Below are positions 1 to 11,890 of a DNA stretch of 64,000 nt, piece by piece. This DNA is from Rutpela maculata (taxonomy: Eukaryota > Arthropoda > Insecta > Coleoptera > Cerambycidae), in the NCBI GenBank assembly GCA_936432065.2, contig OW386291.2, forward strand, positions 24,157,821 to 24,221,820, read 5' to 3'. The translations under genes were made by a program, and so were the position numbers. Below the pieces are notes generated by a model. It saw only the letters and a list, made by a program, of their open reading frames with translations, searched no databases and was not told the origin of the DNA. How positions within the stretch are numbered: the stretch's first letter is position 1; each line of letters starts with the position of its first letter.

Positions 1-1228
1 TCGTCATTGATGAAAAGAATTGATTTGTGTACCTACTGAAACAGGTGTACGTCATGTGAAGCATTTTTTATGAATGTAATTTTTTTTAAGTAAACAGTAC
101 TTTTCCATTATTATAAAATTTTATGCTAGAATTGTAAATGTTAAATACAAGTAGAGGAAAAAACGATAATTTCTTGTGTTTTGACTGATATTACAAATAT
201 TTTTAAGAATACCTTTTTTGCAGCCCTTTCAATGCTGTGTAGAAATGTTCAAGGATTCTGGGTAATTAAAAAATTACAGCCACACAAATATTAGTTATTA
301 TGAAAAAAAATTGAAAAACAGAAGATATTTCGTTGTTATCAAGTTTACATAAAGTACCTATAGAGATACAGCTCCCATCAAAATTTGAAAATTTTATCTT
401 CCATATAACGGAAGTTATTGGAAAAAATGTTTTTTTTCTGTCTCACTTTAAGAGGATGTACTTTCGGACTAAAGTAAGTTGGGTTATATGGGCCCAATAT
501 GAACTCAGGAATCACAGGTTCCCGTCCGGGAACTCAATTCTGTATACAGATTCAGCAAATGTAGTTTTATATATCCTGAGGTAAGCGAGGGTAAGAAAGA
601 AAGCAGAGTAATTGGGAAAGAAGGACGGATGTACTGCTCCCAGCTTGTTCCACACTTCGTGAAATCTTATTCTTGTCACCTTGTCGTATATCAACGCAGG
701 GCATCGGTACCTATCGCTTCTAACCGCGGGCGCAATGTAGTAGGATTAATTTCTTGCACTCGTTGAACTCAGGATGCATATTAAACAAGATTTGCCGATT
801 CTGTATACAAAGATATAGTTGAAAAATTCTTAATAGTGATCGGGGTTATGACGTTCTGCGGGGAAAGACGAATAAATAGGGCGGGAAACAGATGTCCCGA
901 TGTCGGCATCTTGCGTAGCGTGTAGGAGTAAACCGTTAGACTGTTATTTTGAATTCAGGACCACAGTCAGCTGATGTGTTTGTATAGTAAGTAGCATGTG
1001 GTAGTATAATTCAATAATTACTTTTATATTTCTTTATTTGGTAATGTGTTTTTGAAAATAATTTTAAGTTCTTGATAATGCGAAATACCATTCGAGACAA
1101 GTCTATAAAATTCCTAACAAAAGTTCTAAGGCGGAGTTACAATTTTTTTTAATGGAACATCATCTCTATTTTGAGGGAAATTATAATAAAGCACAACTCT
1201 TGAAAGTCCTGCGAACGAAAAAATTTGA
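1..1228. other. AT-rich DNA without a recognised gene
   Basis: No reading frame here resembles a family I know; the longest are under 90 codons. There is a modestly more GC-rich stretch around 500-950 with no inverted repeat or coding signal that I could follow. Probably decayed repeat DNA. Confidence 0.5.
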
Positions 1229-1582
1229 GATACTGTAGCGGAGAGATATGATCACAAAATGTTGAGATTACCGCCACATTTCTGTATTTTCAATCCGATT
1301 GAATTAATCTGGTGTAAATTGAAGAAAAATGTCAGAAAAGGAAATACTTTTTCGAAATTCGGCGAAAAAGTCATAGAGTTAATTCAAAATGAAGTGTCGA
1401 AAATTAACAAGGAAGATTGGGAAAAAAGAATTAAGAAAGTAATTAAAACTGAAGATAAATATTCAATCCACCATATAAATGGTGGAAATAAATTTATTAT
1501 AAATTTGAACGAAGATAGCAGTTTATCTGAAAATGAAAAAGAGGGTGAAAAGGGCGAGGATTCAGAGGAAGGCGTGACGTGA
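1229..1582 (+). pseudogene. Tc1/mariner (IS630-type) transposase, C-terminal fragment
   Basis: The frame reads LRLPPHFCIFNPIELIW followed by a basic stretch and a Glu/Ser-rich tail. NPIE next to IW is the third acidic catalytic motif of DDE_3 (IS630/Tc1/mariner-like) transposases, which cut and rejoin DNA at TA sites. Only about the last 115 residues remain; the first two acidic motifs are absent upstream, so this is the 3' end of a dead copy. The open frame extends a few codons 5' of the first ATG (1259), so that ATG is not a real start. The acidic tail (SSLSENEKEGEKGEDSEE) is normal-looking for such proteins. Exact subfamily (DD34-41D/E) cannot be decided. Confidence 0.72.
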
Positions 1583-1768
1583 GGTGAGATAAAGTGAAGT
1601 GAAGAAGTGAATTTTGTAATATCCACTGTGTTATTTATTTCCGTTTTTGTGTTTTCGTAGTGCAGTGAGGTGAGGTAAAGTGAAGTGATGTGAAGTGAAG
1701 AAGTGCATTTTGTGATATTCGCTTTATTATTTATTTTCGTTTTTGTGCTTTCGTACTTCAGTGCTCCA
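1579..1768. repeat. Two-copy tandem duplication, ~86-100-bp unit
   Basis: Two adjacent units start with gtgaggtgag (1579 and 1665) and share the order of a GTGAAGTGAAG-rich block, a ttattta block and a cgtttttgtg block. It lies directly after the transposase fragment, so it may be part of that element's 3' region. Confidence 0.6.
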
Positions 1769-2214
1769 AAAATATGATTTTTCAGTATGTTATTATTTAT
1801 TTATTAATGTTATTTTTTTTTATTTTTGCAATGATGCATCTTTCTGTTTTTATTGTAGTAATAACGTTTACAGTTTATTTTTAGTTTATTTATTGAGATA
1901 AATATTTGTTTCTGTTACTATTTTTAGAGTATATTTTTTGTTTTTATTTTGTTTGTAAAGATTTCTTGTTACTTTTTAAACAATCTCTTTATCCTATAAT
2001 AATATTTCATACCCATCCTTTCCTGGCGAGAAATACTCATAATACCTCCTCGCGGTTCTTGCTGGGAAGTAACAATTTATATATTAATATATAATATAAT
2101 ATATATATATTTTTATATTAAGCGAATATATACTGTAACTACTATTTATAGGTGGTGTAGTCACTACTTTCATTCCAAGTGAATAAGTTTTTGTACATTG
2201 TTGCTAGCTAAACT
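1769..2214. other. AT-rich spacer, no gene seen
   Basis: Very T-rich on this strand, with a short TA-rich tract near 2080-2115. No coding or structural signal that I can support. Confidence 0.5.
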
Positions 2215-2695
2215 GAGCACAAATCCAGAGCTGAATTGTGAAATTTAGATTGGTCATATCCTAGTATTGTCTCATATTGACCCAATCCATACTTTATGGC
2301 ACCACAACCATGATAAAATGAAGCAGTTTTGCAAAAAAAATCATCAGATTTTGCAAAAAAAAATTTCATCGAATTTTGCAAAAAAAAAAATTTAAAAATG
2401 AATTGAACACCAAACAACAAATGGGTTTTCTTAAAAAGATTGATTTAAATTTTTTTAAAATTGTTTTCCTCCTTTTTCTGAAAAATAATTTATAAAATTT
2501 AAATGAGTCTTTTTACAAAAACCCAAGGTGTTCAACTCATTTTTAAAACTTTCTTTCGCAAATTTCGACGTATTTTTTTCTCGCAAAATTGCTTTATTTT
2601 ATCTTGGTAGTCATGTCACAAAATATGGCTTGGATCCTATGACTCAATACTAAGATATGGCCAATGCAAATTTCACAAACCACGGCTGACAAATA
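2215..2695. mobile_element. MITE-like element with ~80-bp imperfect terminal inverted repeats
   Basis: The block at 2215-2300 is matched in reverse complement by 2606-2694; both contain versions of gtgaaattt, ttggYcatatc and tagtattg in the same spacing. The centre is a set of A/T homopolymer-rich stretches with no reading frame. Size and structure fit a non-autonomous DNA element. I could not define a target duplication. Confidence 0.6.
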
Positions 2696-2849
2696 CCTGC
2701 AATGAAAAAGTAAACGAGCGAAACAATACAGTTAAATCCGGCTCTGTGTTCTGCACCCCTTGCCTCTCGACAACACCGCCTACATTACATCACTATTCCG
2801 ATTATTTCAACTATACATAATAAGGTGAACATAATAGTAAAATCACAAC

Positions 2850-3072
2850 ATAAAATGTTAACATCACATTTAGTACAGTAGATGTAGGTTTTTGAGTGCA
2901 ACTAATTCCCACAAAGACGGGTTTAGAATTTTTTAGTTCGTTGTTGGTGTCTTCTTGACATACTAAAAGTATAGAAAAATCTGAGTGTGCAAAATGTGTT
3001 TTTTTGGCCGTCATCTTGAAAATTTTTTAAAAGATTATAAAAAATCGTGTGCAGTATCAAACTACAGAAAAG
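2850..3072. repeat. Left inverted-repeat arm flanking the XPG/CXC pseudogene
   Basis: Matches 5396-5617 in reverse complement over roughly 210 bp at about 80 percent by eye. Shared landmarks are tacttttagtatgtca, accaacaacgaact and cccgtctttgtg. The two arms enclose a coding remnant, the expected arrangement for long terminal inverted repeats of a DNA transposon. Confidence 0.75.
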
Positions 3073-3615
3073 GCCATTGCAAAGTGTCCGTGCCTTTGCA
3101 ACCTTTTTACGTGTGGTTCCTTCCAGTGATGTATCTTTGCGCAAGATACTACCACAAAAAGTTTTGACCTCAAAAACTTTACAATATCTTCGAAAATTTG
3201 AAAAAAAAATTTTCTTAAACAAGTGAACCAATTTGTTTGTATTTCACATATATTTTAAATATACTCAAGATAATTTATTATTGATATTTTCATGAAATCT
3301 TTTTATGAAGAAAACAAAAATTGATTCTTTTCAATTTTTTGAAAAATTTATATACGTACTTACACGTTAGCGACCACCTCTATTTTTTTATTAATTATAC
3401 ACCATACAATGAGCTATAACATATATTTTTTACAAAACTCTATCGAAAGTCAAATTGGCAAAGATAATGTTACGTGCTTACACCCCCTTATTAAACACCC
3501 TGTATCGGGGGTTCGGAAATTATAACACTAGGGTAACACTAAACACTTTAAAAAATAAAAATAAATAACACACTAAAAGTCTAGGAAACAAATATCTGAT
3601 ACTAGAAAATCTAGC

Positions 3616-5212
3616 GATAAAAAGGATTTTCTTACATTACTTCAATTTTTGGAAGATCACAATCCATTTCATTCACAATGCCTTGAGCTACATAATATTT
3701 TCAGTGGGTTAGTAGACAGTCGACGCAAGGTAACTGCAGATGAAGCTAAGTTAATTGGACCTCGAATCCAATCCCAACTGACTGGAAAGGCTTCCAACTC
3801 TGTTACCATGGTTAAAAAGGATCCACCAAAAGATATTAAGAAAACGTGTTGTCGTTGATGGAGCTATTCAACATATTGATACAGGACTCCGCACCCAGAG
3901 AATGCTGCCATATTTGTCTGTAAATCCTGATGTGCAGAAATTAAAGGAGAACTTCAATTATGAATTATCTATATTTCCTCCATTTCTATTTGAGCCAGTT
4001 ATTGAGAAAAAGTGACAAATCATCATTAGCAAGGTGATGGATGACAGCAACTAGTTTAAATTACATGTTACCTGCGGAAACATCCTATGTTATTGACGGG
4101 GGTTCACTGCTACACAAATTGCCAAGGCAAAAAACTGGGAAATTTTGAGATGTGTTACAACTATATAACAGTCATATTGCTAAACAATATAAAGTTGTGA
4201 CAATTGTATTTGATGGCTATACCATCTCCAGTACAAAGGATGCAGAGCATCAGATATGCACAAAACAACCAACAGTAACAGTGAAATTACTGAGAGCTCT
4301 CCACTTCTTATTGGCGAAGGGCTCTTCCTTTCTAATAATGAAAATAAACAGTGCTTTATAACCGTGCCTGGGAAACACTTGGGAGCGAATGGCCACACTG
4401 TGATTCATGCTACAGATGATGCTGACACTGTTATTTTAAAAACAGCACTGACCTTGGCAGAAGAAAAGCATGTAACAGTGGTTGCTGACTACACAGATAT
4501 TCTTATACTTTTGATTTACCATAATACGCGAAGTATTTGTTTGCAGTCATCTACGTTCAGTGATAAAAAACGTGATATCAACATGTGCTTGGCGAAAAGG
4601 GATGCAAAATTATTCTATTTTCACATGCTTTAACTAGATGCGATACTACAAGCTCCTTATTTGTTAAAAGTAAATCGAGAGCATATCGACATTTTTGGAA
4701 ATGTAATAAATTTATAATTTGCGCTACTCTGGATCAGAAAATGCAAACAGAAAGGAACTCACAGATATTGACATCAAAGCATTGGTATCATTGTACGGTG
4801 GAATTCCAAAGACAGAGACTGAATCTACTATGATATAATCTCTACTTGAAAAAAATCGCAACTGCCAAAAGTGAATTTAATATTGCAAGATTGCCACCTA
4901 CAGAAGATGCTGCTCTTCATCATTTTCTCCGCGTACATTTACAATGTCTTTGTTGGAAAACTATGAACACCAATATTGCCAATCCTGAAGAGTGGGGTTG
5001 GAACAAAGTAGGAGACCAACTACAGCCCATAACAAAGTTATTACTAAACATGATCCGCTGCACTTGCAAAATGGATACAAATGAGCCGTGTGGTAGTGGT
5101 AGATGTACGTGTCGTCGAATGTATTGTAATATGTTGTAACTGCTCTGGTAGAGATTGCACAAATAGTGTACTGAAAGAAAGTGATTTAGAAGAAACTGAA
5201 GAAGACTATTAG
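3616..5212 (+). pseudogene. PIN/XPG-like protein with C-terminal CXC cluster, decayed (locus A)
   Basis: Spread over several frames with many stops. In order I see: a leader ending LEDHNPF (3640-3665); VIDGG with a Leu-His after it (~4092); VFDGY (~4207); DDADTVI (~4420); DYTDILILLI (~4490); SHALTRCDTTSSLF (~4615); an EEWGWN motif (~4990); and a cysteine cluster RCTCKM...RCTCRR...CNCSGRDC (~5058-5165). The spaced aspartates match the acidic metal-binding pattern of the PIN/XPG (FEN-like) nuclease fold, and the end resembles CXC (tesmin/TSO1-like) DNA-binding clusters. This protein type is common and usually unnamed in insects and other invertebrates. Long inverted repeats on both sides suggest it was carried by a DNA transposon; XPG-like nucleases are known from Academ elements. 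Nuclease activity is inferred only. Confidence 0.75.
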
Positions 5213-5395
5213 ATTCAGCTTTTCTCTTATGTAAGATGTAAGATTGATGAAATACATATGTATTTGTATTATAAAACATATTTTGATTAATAAAAATATG
5301 ATTTTCAACACTGCATAAACTTTCAGATGTTCAGCCACCATTTTGTTATTTATTTTCATTTTTTTAAACCATTATCATAATCTTTTTCAGCATGA

Positions 5396-5617
5396 AATTT
5401 TCTGTAATTTGATACAACACACGATTTTTTATGATTTTTTAAAAATTTTTCAAAATGGCGGCCAAAAAACGCATTTTGCGCATTTAGATTTTTTTAGACT
5501 TTTAGTATGTCAAAAAGATACCAACAACGAACTAAAAAAATCAAACCCCGTCTTTGTGAGAATTAGTTCCACCCATCACCTATTTTTTGCATATATCTAC
5601 TATACTAATTACATATA
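5396..5617. repeat. Right inverted-repeat arm flanking the XPG/CXC pseudogene
   Basis: Reverse complement of 2850-3072. Together the arms define an element of roughly 2.8 kb. The outermost bases are too diverged for me to name an exact terminus or target duplication. Confidence 0.75.
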
Positions 5618-5689
5618 ACATATTATAGTTTCAAGTTTTTTATCGTTTTTAATTGTATATGAAAAACATCAAATCTGTCCTACAGGTGA

Positions 5690-5997
5690 TTGTAGGCGTT
5701 ACAAATAAAATGAGGGAGGAAAACTTTAGGAGATTTGTTCGAGGCGTGGAAAGATAGAAGGCATTGATGTGCCTAGATTTAATACGTGGTACAGAAAAAT
5801 GTTAGTTTTTCTTAATGCGGGGGATAATTTAATATATCATTAGTTAATTTGAATAAAAACAGCAAAGCTTGTTTGCCTCTAGCACTTCAACATTTTCTAT
5901 ATCTAATCTAGTACGAAGATTTCGTTGTGTTGTTGTACTGCAGGGTAAAATCCATCAATCTGATATGACATAGGTTATAGAAAACCACTTTGAATAT
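5690..5997 (-). pseudogene. Jockey/CR1-like LINE, C-terminal part of the RT protein (downstream half)
   Basis: Read on the minus strand this gives HIRLMDFTL, then RLDIENVEVLEANKLCCFYSN, then a decayed tail, as found near the C-terminus of the reverse transcriptase proteins of Jockey-superclade LINEs. It is the continuation of the piece at 11896-12345: the 5.9-kb insertion between them, with its TAT duplication removed, rejoins the codons for SLEHIQSG without a frame change. Upstream residues such as YADD lie in the other piece. The copy has frame shifts and stops and is dead. The clade assignment within the Jockey superclade is uncertain. Confidence 0.68.
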
Positions 5998-5999
5998 TA

Positions 6000-6545
6000 G
6001 ACTGGCGGTACATGACCAGTCAGGTGCAGCGTTTTTAAAATGCATGCCAATCATATATATGAATGTAATTACCATGAATATGCCAAAAACGCTAAATTTA
6101 GGCAGTCGTCGCGTGCAGAAGGGTGTGCAAATCGATTTTCCGTTTGCATGGAAAATCGATGTCTGCGAACGATTTTAAAATGGATGCCAATAGTGCCAAA
6201 TGAAAAGCCGTGAAAATAAATCCAGCGGAAACTTATTGGCATGCAGTTTCCACGCGCACAACAAAGTTTGGTGCGCACATTAAATCGTAAAATTTTTTGA
6301 TATCTCCGAACGATTTTAAAATGCATGCCAATACGTTTTATGATAAATTTCCACTGTCAAACGACGATTTACCGATTGGCATGCAGTTTTATAATGCAGA
6401 ACGTTATTAAAAGTTATTCCTAAAATGCAAAAAAATTCAGGTCTCTCCGAACGATTTTAAAATGCATGCCATTGAGGTATCTTATTGGTAATGAAAAAAA
6501 AAGGTGATATTAACAATTGGCATGCAGTTTTCGGTTGCTTAAAAT
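6000..6545. repeat. Left subterminal array of ~140-bp units
   Basis: Motif ttttaaaatgcatgccaat or close variants recurs near 6031, 6170, 6309 and 6447, alternating with attggcatgcag (6235, 6375, 6519). Period is about 139 bp. The same units occur in the same orientation at 9585-10130 and inverted at 10900-11890. Confidence 0.82.
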
Positions 6546-6569
6546 ATTTGCCGTCATCCAAATACACAA

Positions 6570-6900
6570 CCAGAGCTGGAGTACTTCAAATAAAAGTAAT
6601 TGAAAAAAGTATTTCAAATACTTTCAGTATTTGAAGTATTTTGCTTCAAATCCTTTCGATTCTTAGTATTTAGTACTTGGTATTTGAAATACTTTGCTTC
6701 GAGTATTTGGATTTGGTATTTGGTTTTCAGAAATACTGGTATTTGAATTACTTTGCTTGGTATTTCAAATACTCTCCGGTATTTCAAGTACTGTCTCTGT
6801 ATTTGAAGTACTAGACTTAACAATTTATAGTATTTGAAATATGTTTTTTGATATTTCAATTAGTTAAAAGTATTTGAAGTCCTTGTAGTTTTATGTTTTA
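6570..6900. repeat. Block of short TATTTGAAGTACTT repeats, left copy
   Basis: Dozens of imperfect copies of tatttgaa/gtacttt and their reverse complements follow each other. The word is itself nearly palindromic (AAGTACTT, TTCAAA/TTTGAA), so the block can fold on itself. A matching block lies at 9265-9565. Confidence 0.75.
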
Positions 6901-7522
6901 GATATTGTAAAAAACAAATTTCACTAAAAAATTGTTACTGCATAGCTGCTTTTATTCAGTAATCAGTGTTAACATTATGTGGGCAGTGAGGGATTTAGGG
7001 GGTTGGCTATAGAGGCTATAGTCCAGGGCGGCAAAATCCATGGACGGCAAACTTTTTGAAAAATAGCAAAGGCACATAAAAACAAGAAAATATTATTATT
7101 AGTATGTACTAAGCATCAGAACATTAATTTATTTAAGAATGTGTTTTTTATTTTAACTAGACTAAAGCTCCTTATTATGGTCAACTGTACAGGGCGGTCA
7201 CGCGAACGTTAGAACCTCATTTAACTTCGTTATTTTTGGAGTTACGTAAAAACGTTTAAAAATAAAAGTTACGAGAAATCACGTTTATTTTCCAAAAAAC
7301 ATTTCAGAAAAACAATTAAAAGTCAAATTTCTGAGATACGAGCTTTACTTTGATTTTTTTTAAATGGAATACCCCATATATTTTTGCACCATTAGAAAGG
7401 CCATAGAAAAACCTTTTTCAATGATGTATGACGTATGGAATTTTTCTTAAAAACTATAGTAGATATTATAAGTTTTATATTTTCTTACATTAAGTCATGG
7501 TAGTCCGAAATAGTAGTTTGTG

Positions 7523-7633
7523 CAACAAGAGTGGATTTGATATCCATATCGCATGATAAAGAAGTTTGAGCACGACGCCGTAGGCGGAGTGCTCAAATCT
7601 TTTTAGTGCGATATGGATAATCCACTCGAGTTG
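7523..7633. repeat. Palindrome with GC-rich tip (hairpin 1)
   Basis: Arms caacaagagtggattt...atatcgca (7523-7552) and its near reverse complement (7606-7633) enclose an inner stem tttgagcac / gtgctcaaa around the GC-rich tip gacgccgtaggcgga. The GC-rich tip stands out in this AT-rich setting and resembles tips at four other loci in the window. Confidence 0.7.
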
Positions 7634-8499
7634 TATGTACAGCATACTTTTTCTACGACCAGCTTAAAAAACTACAATATTTATCAAACATTAATATATT
7701 ACACAGATACACACTGACAGTTACTTTGACAGCTTACGCACTAATTTGATTTTAAAATGAATAGTTGCATATGTACTTAATACACGAACTGTGATTGGTC
7801 CGTTTCATTTCATATCCATCCTAGAACTGATATGAAATATGTCCGTTCAGTTACCTGGAATTGCATACTTATCCATTCTACAGACTGTACAGAAAACAGT
7901 AAATTTACATAAGGGAGTAGAAAAAAATATATCAATTATTGAAATTCTCCGTTTTATTTAAAATAAAAAAGTGAAATTAGATACTAACATGTATCTTGAC
8001 AAAACTAACATATTGTTTATTTTAATTTACATACTTTTGTTTTCCATGGATAATTTGATAAATTGTAAATTTATAGTAAATTAGACAATTTTTTTTTTGA
8101 GATAAATACCATGTATATAATTAATGAGCTTTTTTTTATGGCTTTTCAAATGGTGTAAATATATATTGGACATTATTTTAATCAAAATGTATACATTTTT
8201 TTATTTTGATTATATTTTGGACTTACGGTTTTTGGACAATTCTGAACAAGTTTCATTAACAAAATTTTCCGATAAAAATATGCCTAATATGATTTTTTTA
8301 TTTTCCCCGCATATATTGGCACTGCAGGTGGCTTTGCATTTGTAGGAGGCGAATGCTTTTCTGGTCATAAGTAGATACTAATTGGTTCCATACTTAAGTA
8401 AAATTTGATTCAAATCGGAAAACAATAAATAGTTATTGGGCTGTTACCATTTCAAGTGAAACACACTGTATAAAAGCCAGTGATAAAGAAAGAATTAAA

Positions 8500-8708
8500 T
8501 TAAAAATTTTTCAATACTTAAATGACTCTGACACCCAACTTGCTTCTCAGTAAAAACAGTTTTTTATCGGTTTAATACATGCCTTGCATCATCAGCTGTA
8601 GAAAGACTCTTTTCATTTACTGAAATTATAAATACTCCTAGAAGAAATGCATTAACTAATGGAAATTTCGAAAATTTGGTGCTATTGAAAGCTAATGGAA
8701 ATAGATAG
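8500..8708 (+). pseudogene. hAT transposase C-terminal (dimerisation) fragment
   Basis: The frame ends ASSAVERLFSFTEI then a PRRNALT stretch and NLVLLKANGN before the stop at 8706-8708. This is the hATC dimerisation motif found at the end of hAT transposases, with the invariant A-S-S-A...E-R-x-F-S pattern and the final L-x-x-L-K-x-N. Only about 60 residues are left; no DDE motif lies upstream. It sits inside the 5.9-kb element and is therefore probably a nested, decayed hAT copy rather than that element's own transposase. Confidence 0.78.
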
Positions 8709-9264
8709 ATCTCAATTTTATTATTTGTACTTGTACTTACCTAAAATTATTACTATGTTTTATATACAGTATCGGAAAGTCCTGGCTTAAGTGTTGCATA
8801 GTTTCAACGACTTAACCGACCGCCCACAATAAAGGCGTTTACCAGAGCTCTAGCATAGGGGCAAATAGTGACACGAATCATCAAGCATCAAGGCGGAAAC
8901 AAATTGAAATTCCACAGACTGGCTGCCCACGCACATGTGGTGGGGAAAGCAGGTGGCACAATTGTAGGATGTGTTATATGATAAAAAAGAATAGAATAGT
9001 TGCTTTACTCTCGCTTGCTCTTATTGCCCATACCAAAGCGAACATTTTCCGATAGTGTATAAGTTGATTTTCTTTATTACTTTCCTGACATTTGAAGGGA
9101 AATCGACCGCAGCAATATTTATTTTTGTTGGTTTTTATATTTATATAATAATAAATTATTTTTTCTATTGTTTTTGAATAATGCTGAGTTAAAGAAAGCT
9201 GTTAATTAATAATAATAATAACAAATTATTAAGAGAAAAACTTAATAAATAAACTTTTTTATGG

Positions 9265-9565
9265 GTATTGGAAGAACTGTGGAGCATTTGAAATATGTTA
9301 CAGTACTTGAAATACTTGAGTATTTGAAATACTTTAGAGTAATTGAACTACTTTGAGATTTGAAGTACCTAGTGAAGTACTTCAAATAATGTGAAATATT
9401 TGAAATACGGTACTTGCGATTTACTTGAAGTACTTTCGACAAGTATTTGGTATTTGAATTACTTTGCTTCAGGTCATAGTACTTGGGAATTGGAGCAGCA
9501 AGTACTTTGTCAGGTACTTGGTATTTGGTACTTCAAGTACTTTCATTGGGTACTTTCAACAGCTC
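9265..9565. repeat. Block of short TATTTGAAGTACTT repeats, right copy
   Basis: Same short words as 6570-6900 and placed symmetrically about the middle of the 5.9-kb element. Confidence 0.72.
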
Positions 9566-9584
9566 TGTACACAACAAATAATTT

Positions 9585-10130
9585 CAGGTATCTCCGAACG
9601 AAGTTAAAATGCATGCCAATATGTTTTATGATAAATTTGCACTGTGAAACGACGATTTACCGATTGGCATGCAGTTTCATAATGCAGAACCTTATTAAAA
9701 GTTACTCCTAAAAATGCAAAAAAATTCAGGTTTCTCCGAACGATTTTAAAATGCATGCCTTTGAGGTATCTTATTAGTAATTAAAAAAAAAGAGATGATA
9801 TTAACAATTGGCATGCAGTTTTCGGTTGCTTAAAATATTTGCCGTCATCCAAATACACAACAAATAATTTCAGGTATTTCCAAACGAAGTTAAAATGCAT
9901 GCCAATATGTTTTATGATAAATTTGCACTGTCAAACGACGATTTACCGATTGACATGCAGTTTTATAATGCAGAACGTTATTAAAAGTTATTCCTAAAAA
10001 TGCAAAAAATTCAGTTATCTCCGAACGACTTTAAAACGTTTGTTAATCAGTTTTATGAATAATTTGCACTACCAAACGACTATTTACCGATTGGCATGCA
10101 GTTTTGTAGTGCAGAACGTTATTAAAGTAA
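9585..10130. repeat. Internal array of ~140-bp TGCATGCCAAT units
   Basis: Units recur near 9606, 9747, 9895 and 10030 with the same orientation as the left arm. Neighbouring units are near-copies (the 9585-9840 and 9865-10130 stretches share long identical words), so this is a local amplification rather than independent insertion. Confidence 0.78.
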
Positions 10131-10689
10131 AAGAGCTATGCGCGGAGAAAGCAGGCGAAAGTGCTTATTTCAACTTTGGTCGCTAATAACTTTTTTTCAG
10201 TCCATCACTATAAAGAATCTTGGTCCGTACCCAAGATCGCTAAATTTAGCGATCTTAGTCCATACCGGCTTGTGTCTATCTCTTTCTTTCATATCACCAG
10301 CGTGGTGCGACCCTCGTGTCATCGAGAATGCCATGCTTTTTAGCGCCTCGCCGTTGTACTCGCTAATAATTTGTACTTTTAATTAAATTATATTATTTGC
10401 AACAGTGTCTAATACAGTGCATAGCTGGATCATCCATAAACGTTGTTCATAATATCAAGTAGCAACGTGTGTTGTTTGGGTAAGTACGTATTTATTTTGC
10501 TTAGAGATTTTTATAGCCAGGGAGGTAGCGAGTTTTCGTGAAACCATTCGTATAAAGCTAGATTTTTTCCCATGATAGCATTAGACATCAATGATGGTGC
10601 AATACTGCCAATCTATAAGTCCTGCGAAAATGAGTAAAAAATTAAATACTTAATAAACATGTTGCAAAAAGAGATATCGATTTTCTGAA
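10131..10689. other. Unique-looking DNA with a perfect 24-bp palindrome
   Basis: Nothing coding that I recognise. At 10233-10256 there is a perfect palindrome, aagatcgctaaa followed by its reverse complement. The short frames near 10138-10386 overlap each other and have no family match. Confidence 0.5.
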
Positions 10690-10920
10690 ATGTCACAAAA
10701 TGTCACTTTTGATTCATTCGTGCCGAGCCGAATTTTCGAATTTCGCCGTGCAATTTACGATGAGGTTTATTTGGAAGACTTCCTCTTTACGTCGCGACAT
10801 CGTACGGCCACCTCAATGGTGTTTTTAGAAAAATATGAACGTGTCAAGATTGTACGTTTTTGCAATTTTTTCGGCTCCGAAATGCAAGCTGTTTTTTGCA
10901 TTTTTAGGAATAACTTTTAA
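10690..10920 (+). repeat. Repeat with a conserved 76-codon frame, copy 1
   Basis: An open frame begins SQNVTFDSFVPSRIFEFRRA and ends just inside the subterminal array. A copy at 48026-48240 on the minus strand is about 90 percent identical and keeps the same frame open; a distant relative may lie at 32200-32425. I do not recognise the peptide. It may be a chance frame in a repeat. It has no signal peptide or membrane segment and is rich in Phe and Arg. Confidence 0.45.
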
Positions 10921-11890
10921 TAACGTTCTGCATTACAAATCTGCATGCCAATCTGTAAATCGTCGTACGGTAGTGCAAATTTATCGTAAAATTTATTGGC
11001 ATGCATTTTAAAATCGTTCGGAAAGATCTATTTTTTTTGCATTTTTAGGAATAACTTTTAATAACGTTCTGCATTAGAAGTCTGCATGCCAATCAGTAAA
11101 TCGTCGAACGGTAGTGCAAATTTATCATAACATTTATTGGCATGCATTTTAAAATCGTTCGGAGATAGCTGGATTTTTTTGCATTTTTAGAAATAACTTT
11201 TAATAACGTTCTGCATTACAAATCTGCATGCCAATCAGTAAATCGTCCTACGGTTGTGCAAATTTATCACAAAATATATTGGCATGCATTTTAAAAGCGT
11301 TCAGGGATAACTGATTTTTTTTGCATTTTTAGGAATCACTTTTAACAACGTCCTGCACGAGAAAACTACATGCCAATCGGTAAATCGTTGTTTGGAAGTG
11401 CAAATTATTCATAAAAATGATTAACGTACGTTTTAAAGTCGTTTGGAGAGACCTGAATTTTTTTGCATTTTAGGAATAACCTTTAATAACGTTCTGCATT
11501 ATAAAACTGCATGCCAATCGGTAAATCGTCGTTTGACAGTGCAAATTTATCATAAAACGTATTGGCATGCATTTTAAAATCGTTCGGAGATATCAAAAAA
11601 TTTTACGATTTAATGTGCGCACCAAACTTTGTTGTGCGCGTGGAAACTGCATGTCAATAAGTGTCCGCTGCATTTATTTTCACGGCTTTTCATTTGGCAC
11701 TATTGGCATCCATTTTAAAATCGTTCGCAGAAATCGATTTTCCATGCAAACGGAAAATCGATTTGCACACCCTTCTGCACGCGACGACTGCCTAAAATTA
11801 GCGTTTTTGGCATATTCATGGTATTTACATTCATATATATGATTGGCATGCATTTTAAAAACGTTGCACCTGACTGGTCATGTACCGCCA
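10900..11890. repeat. Right subterminal array of ~140-bp units, inverted
   Basis: attggcatgcattttaaaa or variants recur near 10997, 11139, 11279, 11561, 11704 and 11843, with a degenerate one near 11420. The last ~500 bp are the reverse complement of 5998-6550, forming the outer inverted arms of the 5.9-kb element. Confidence 0.82.
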
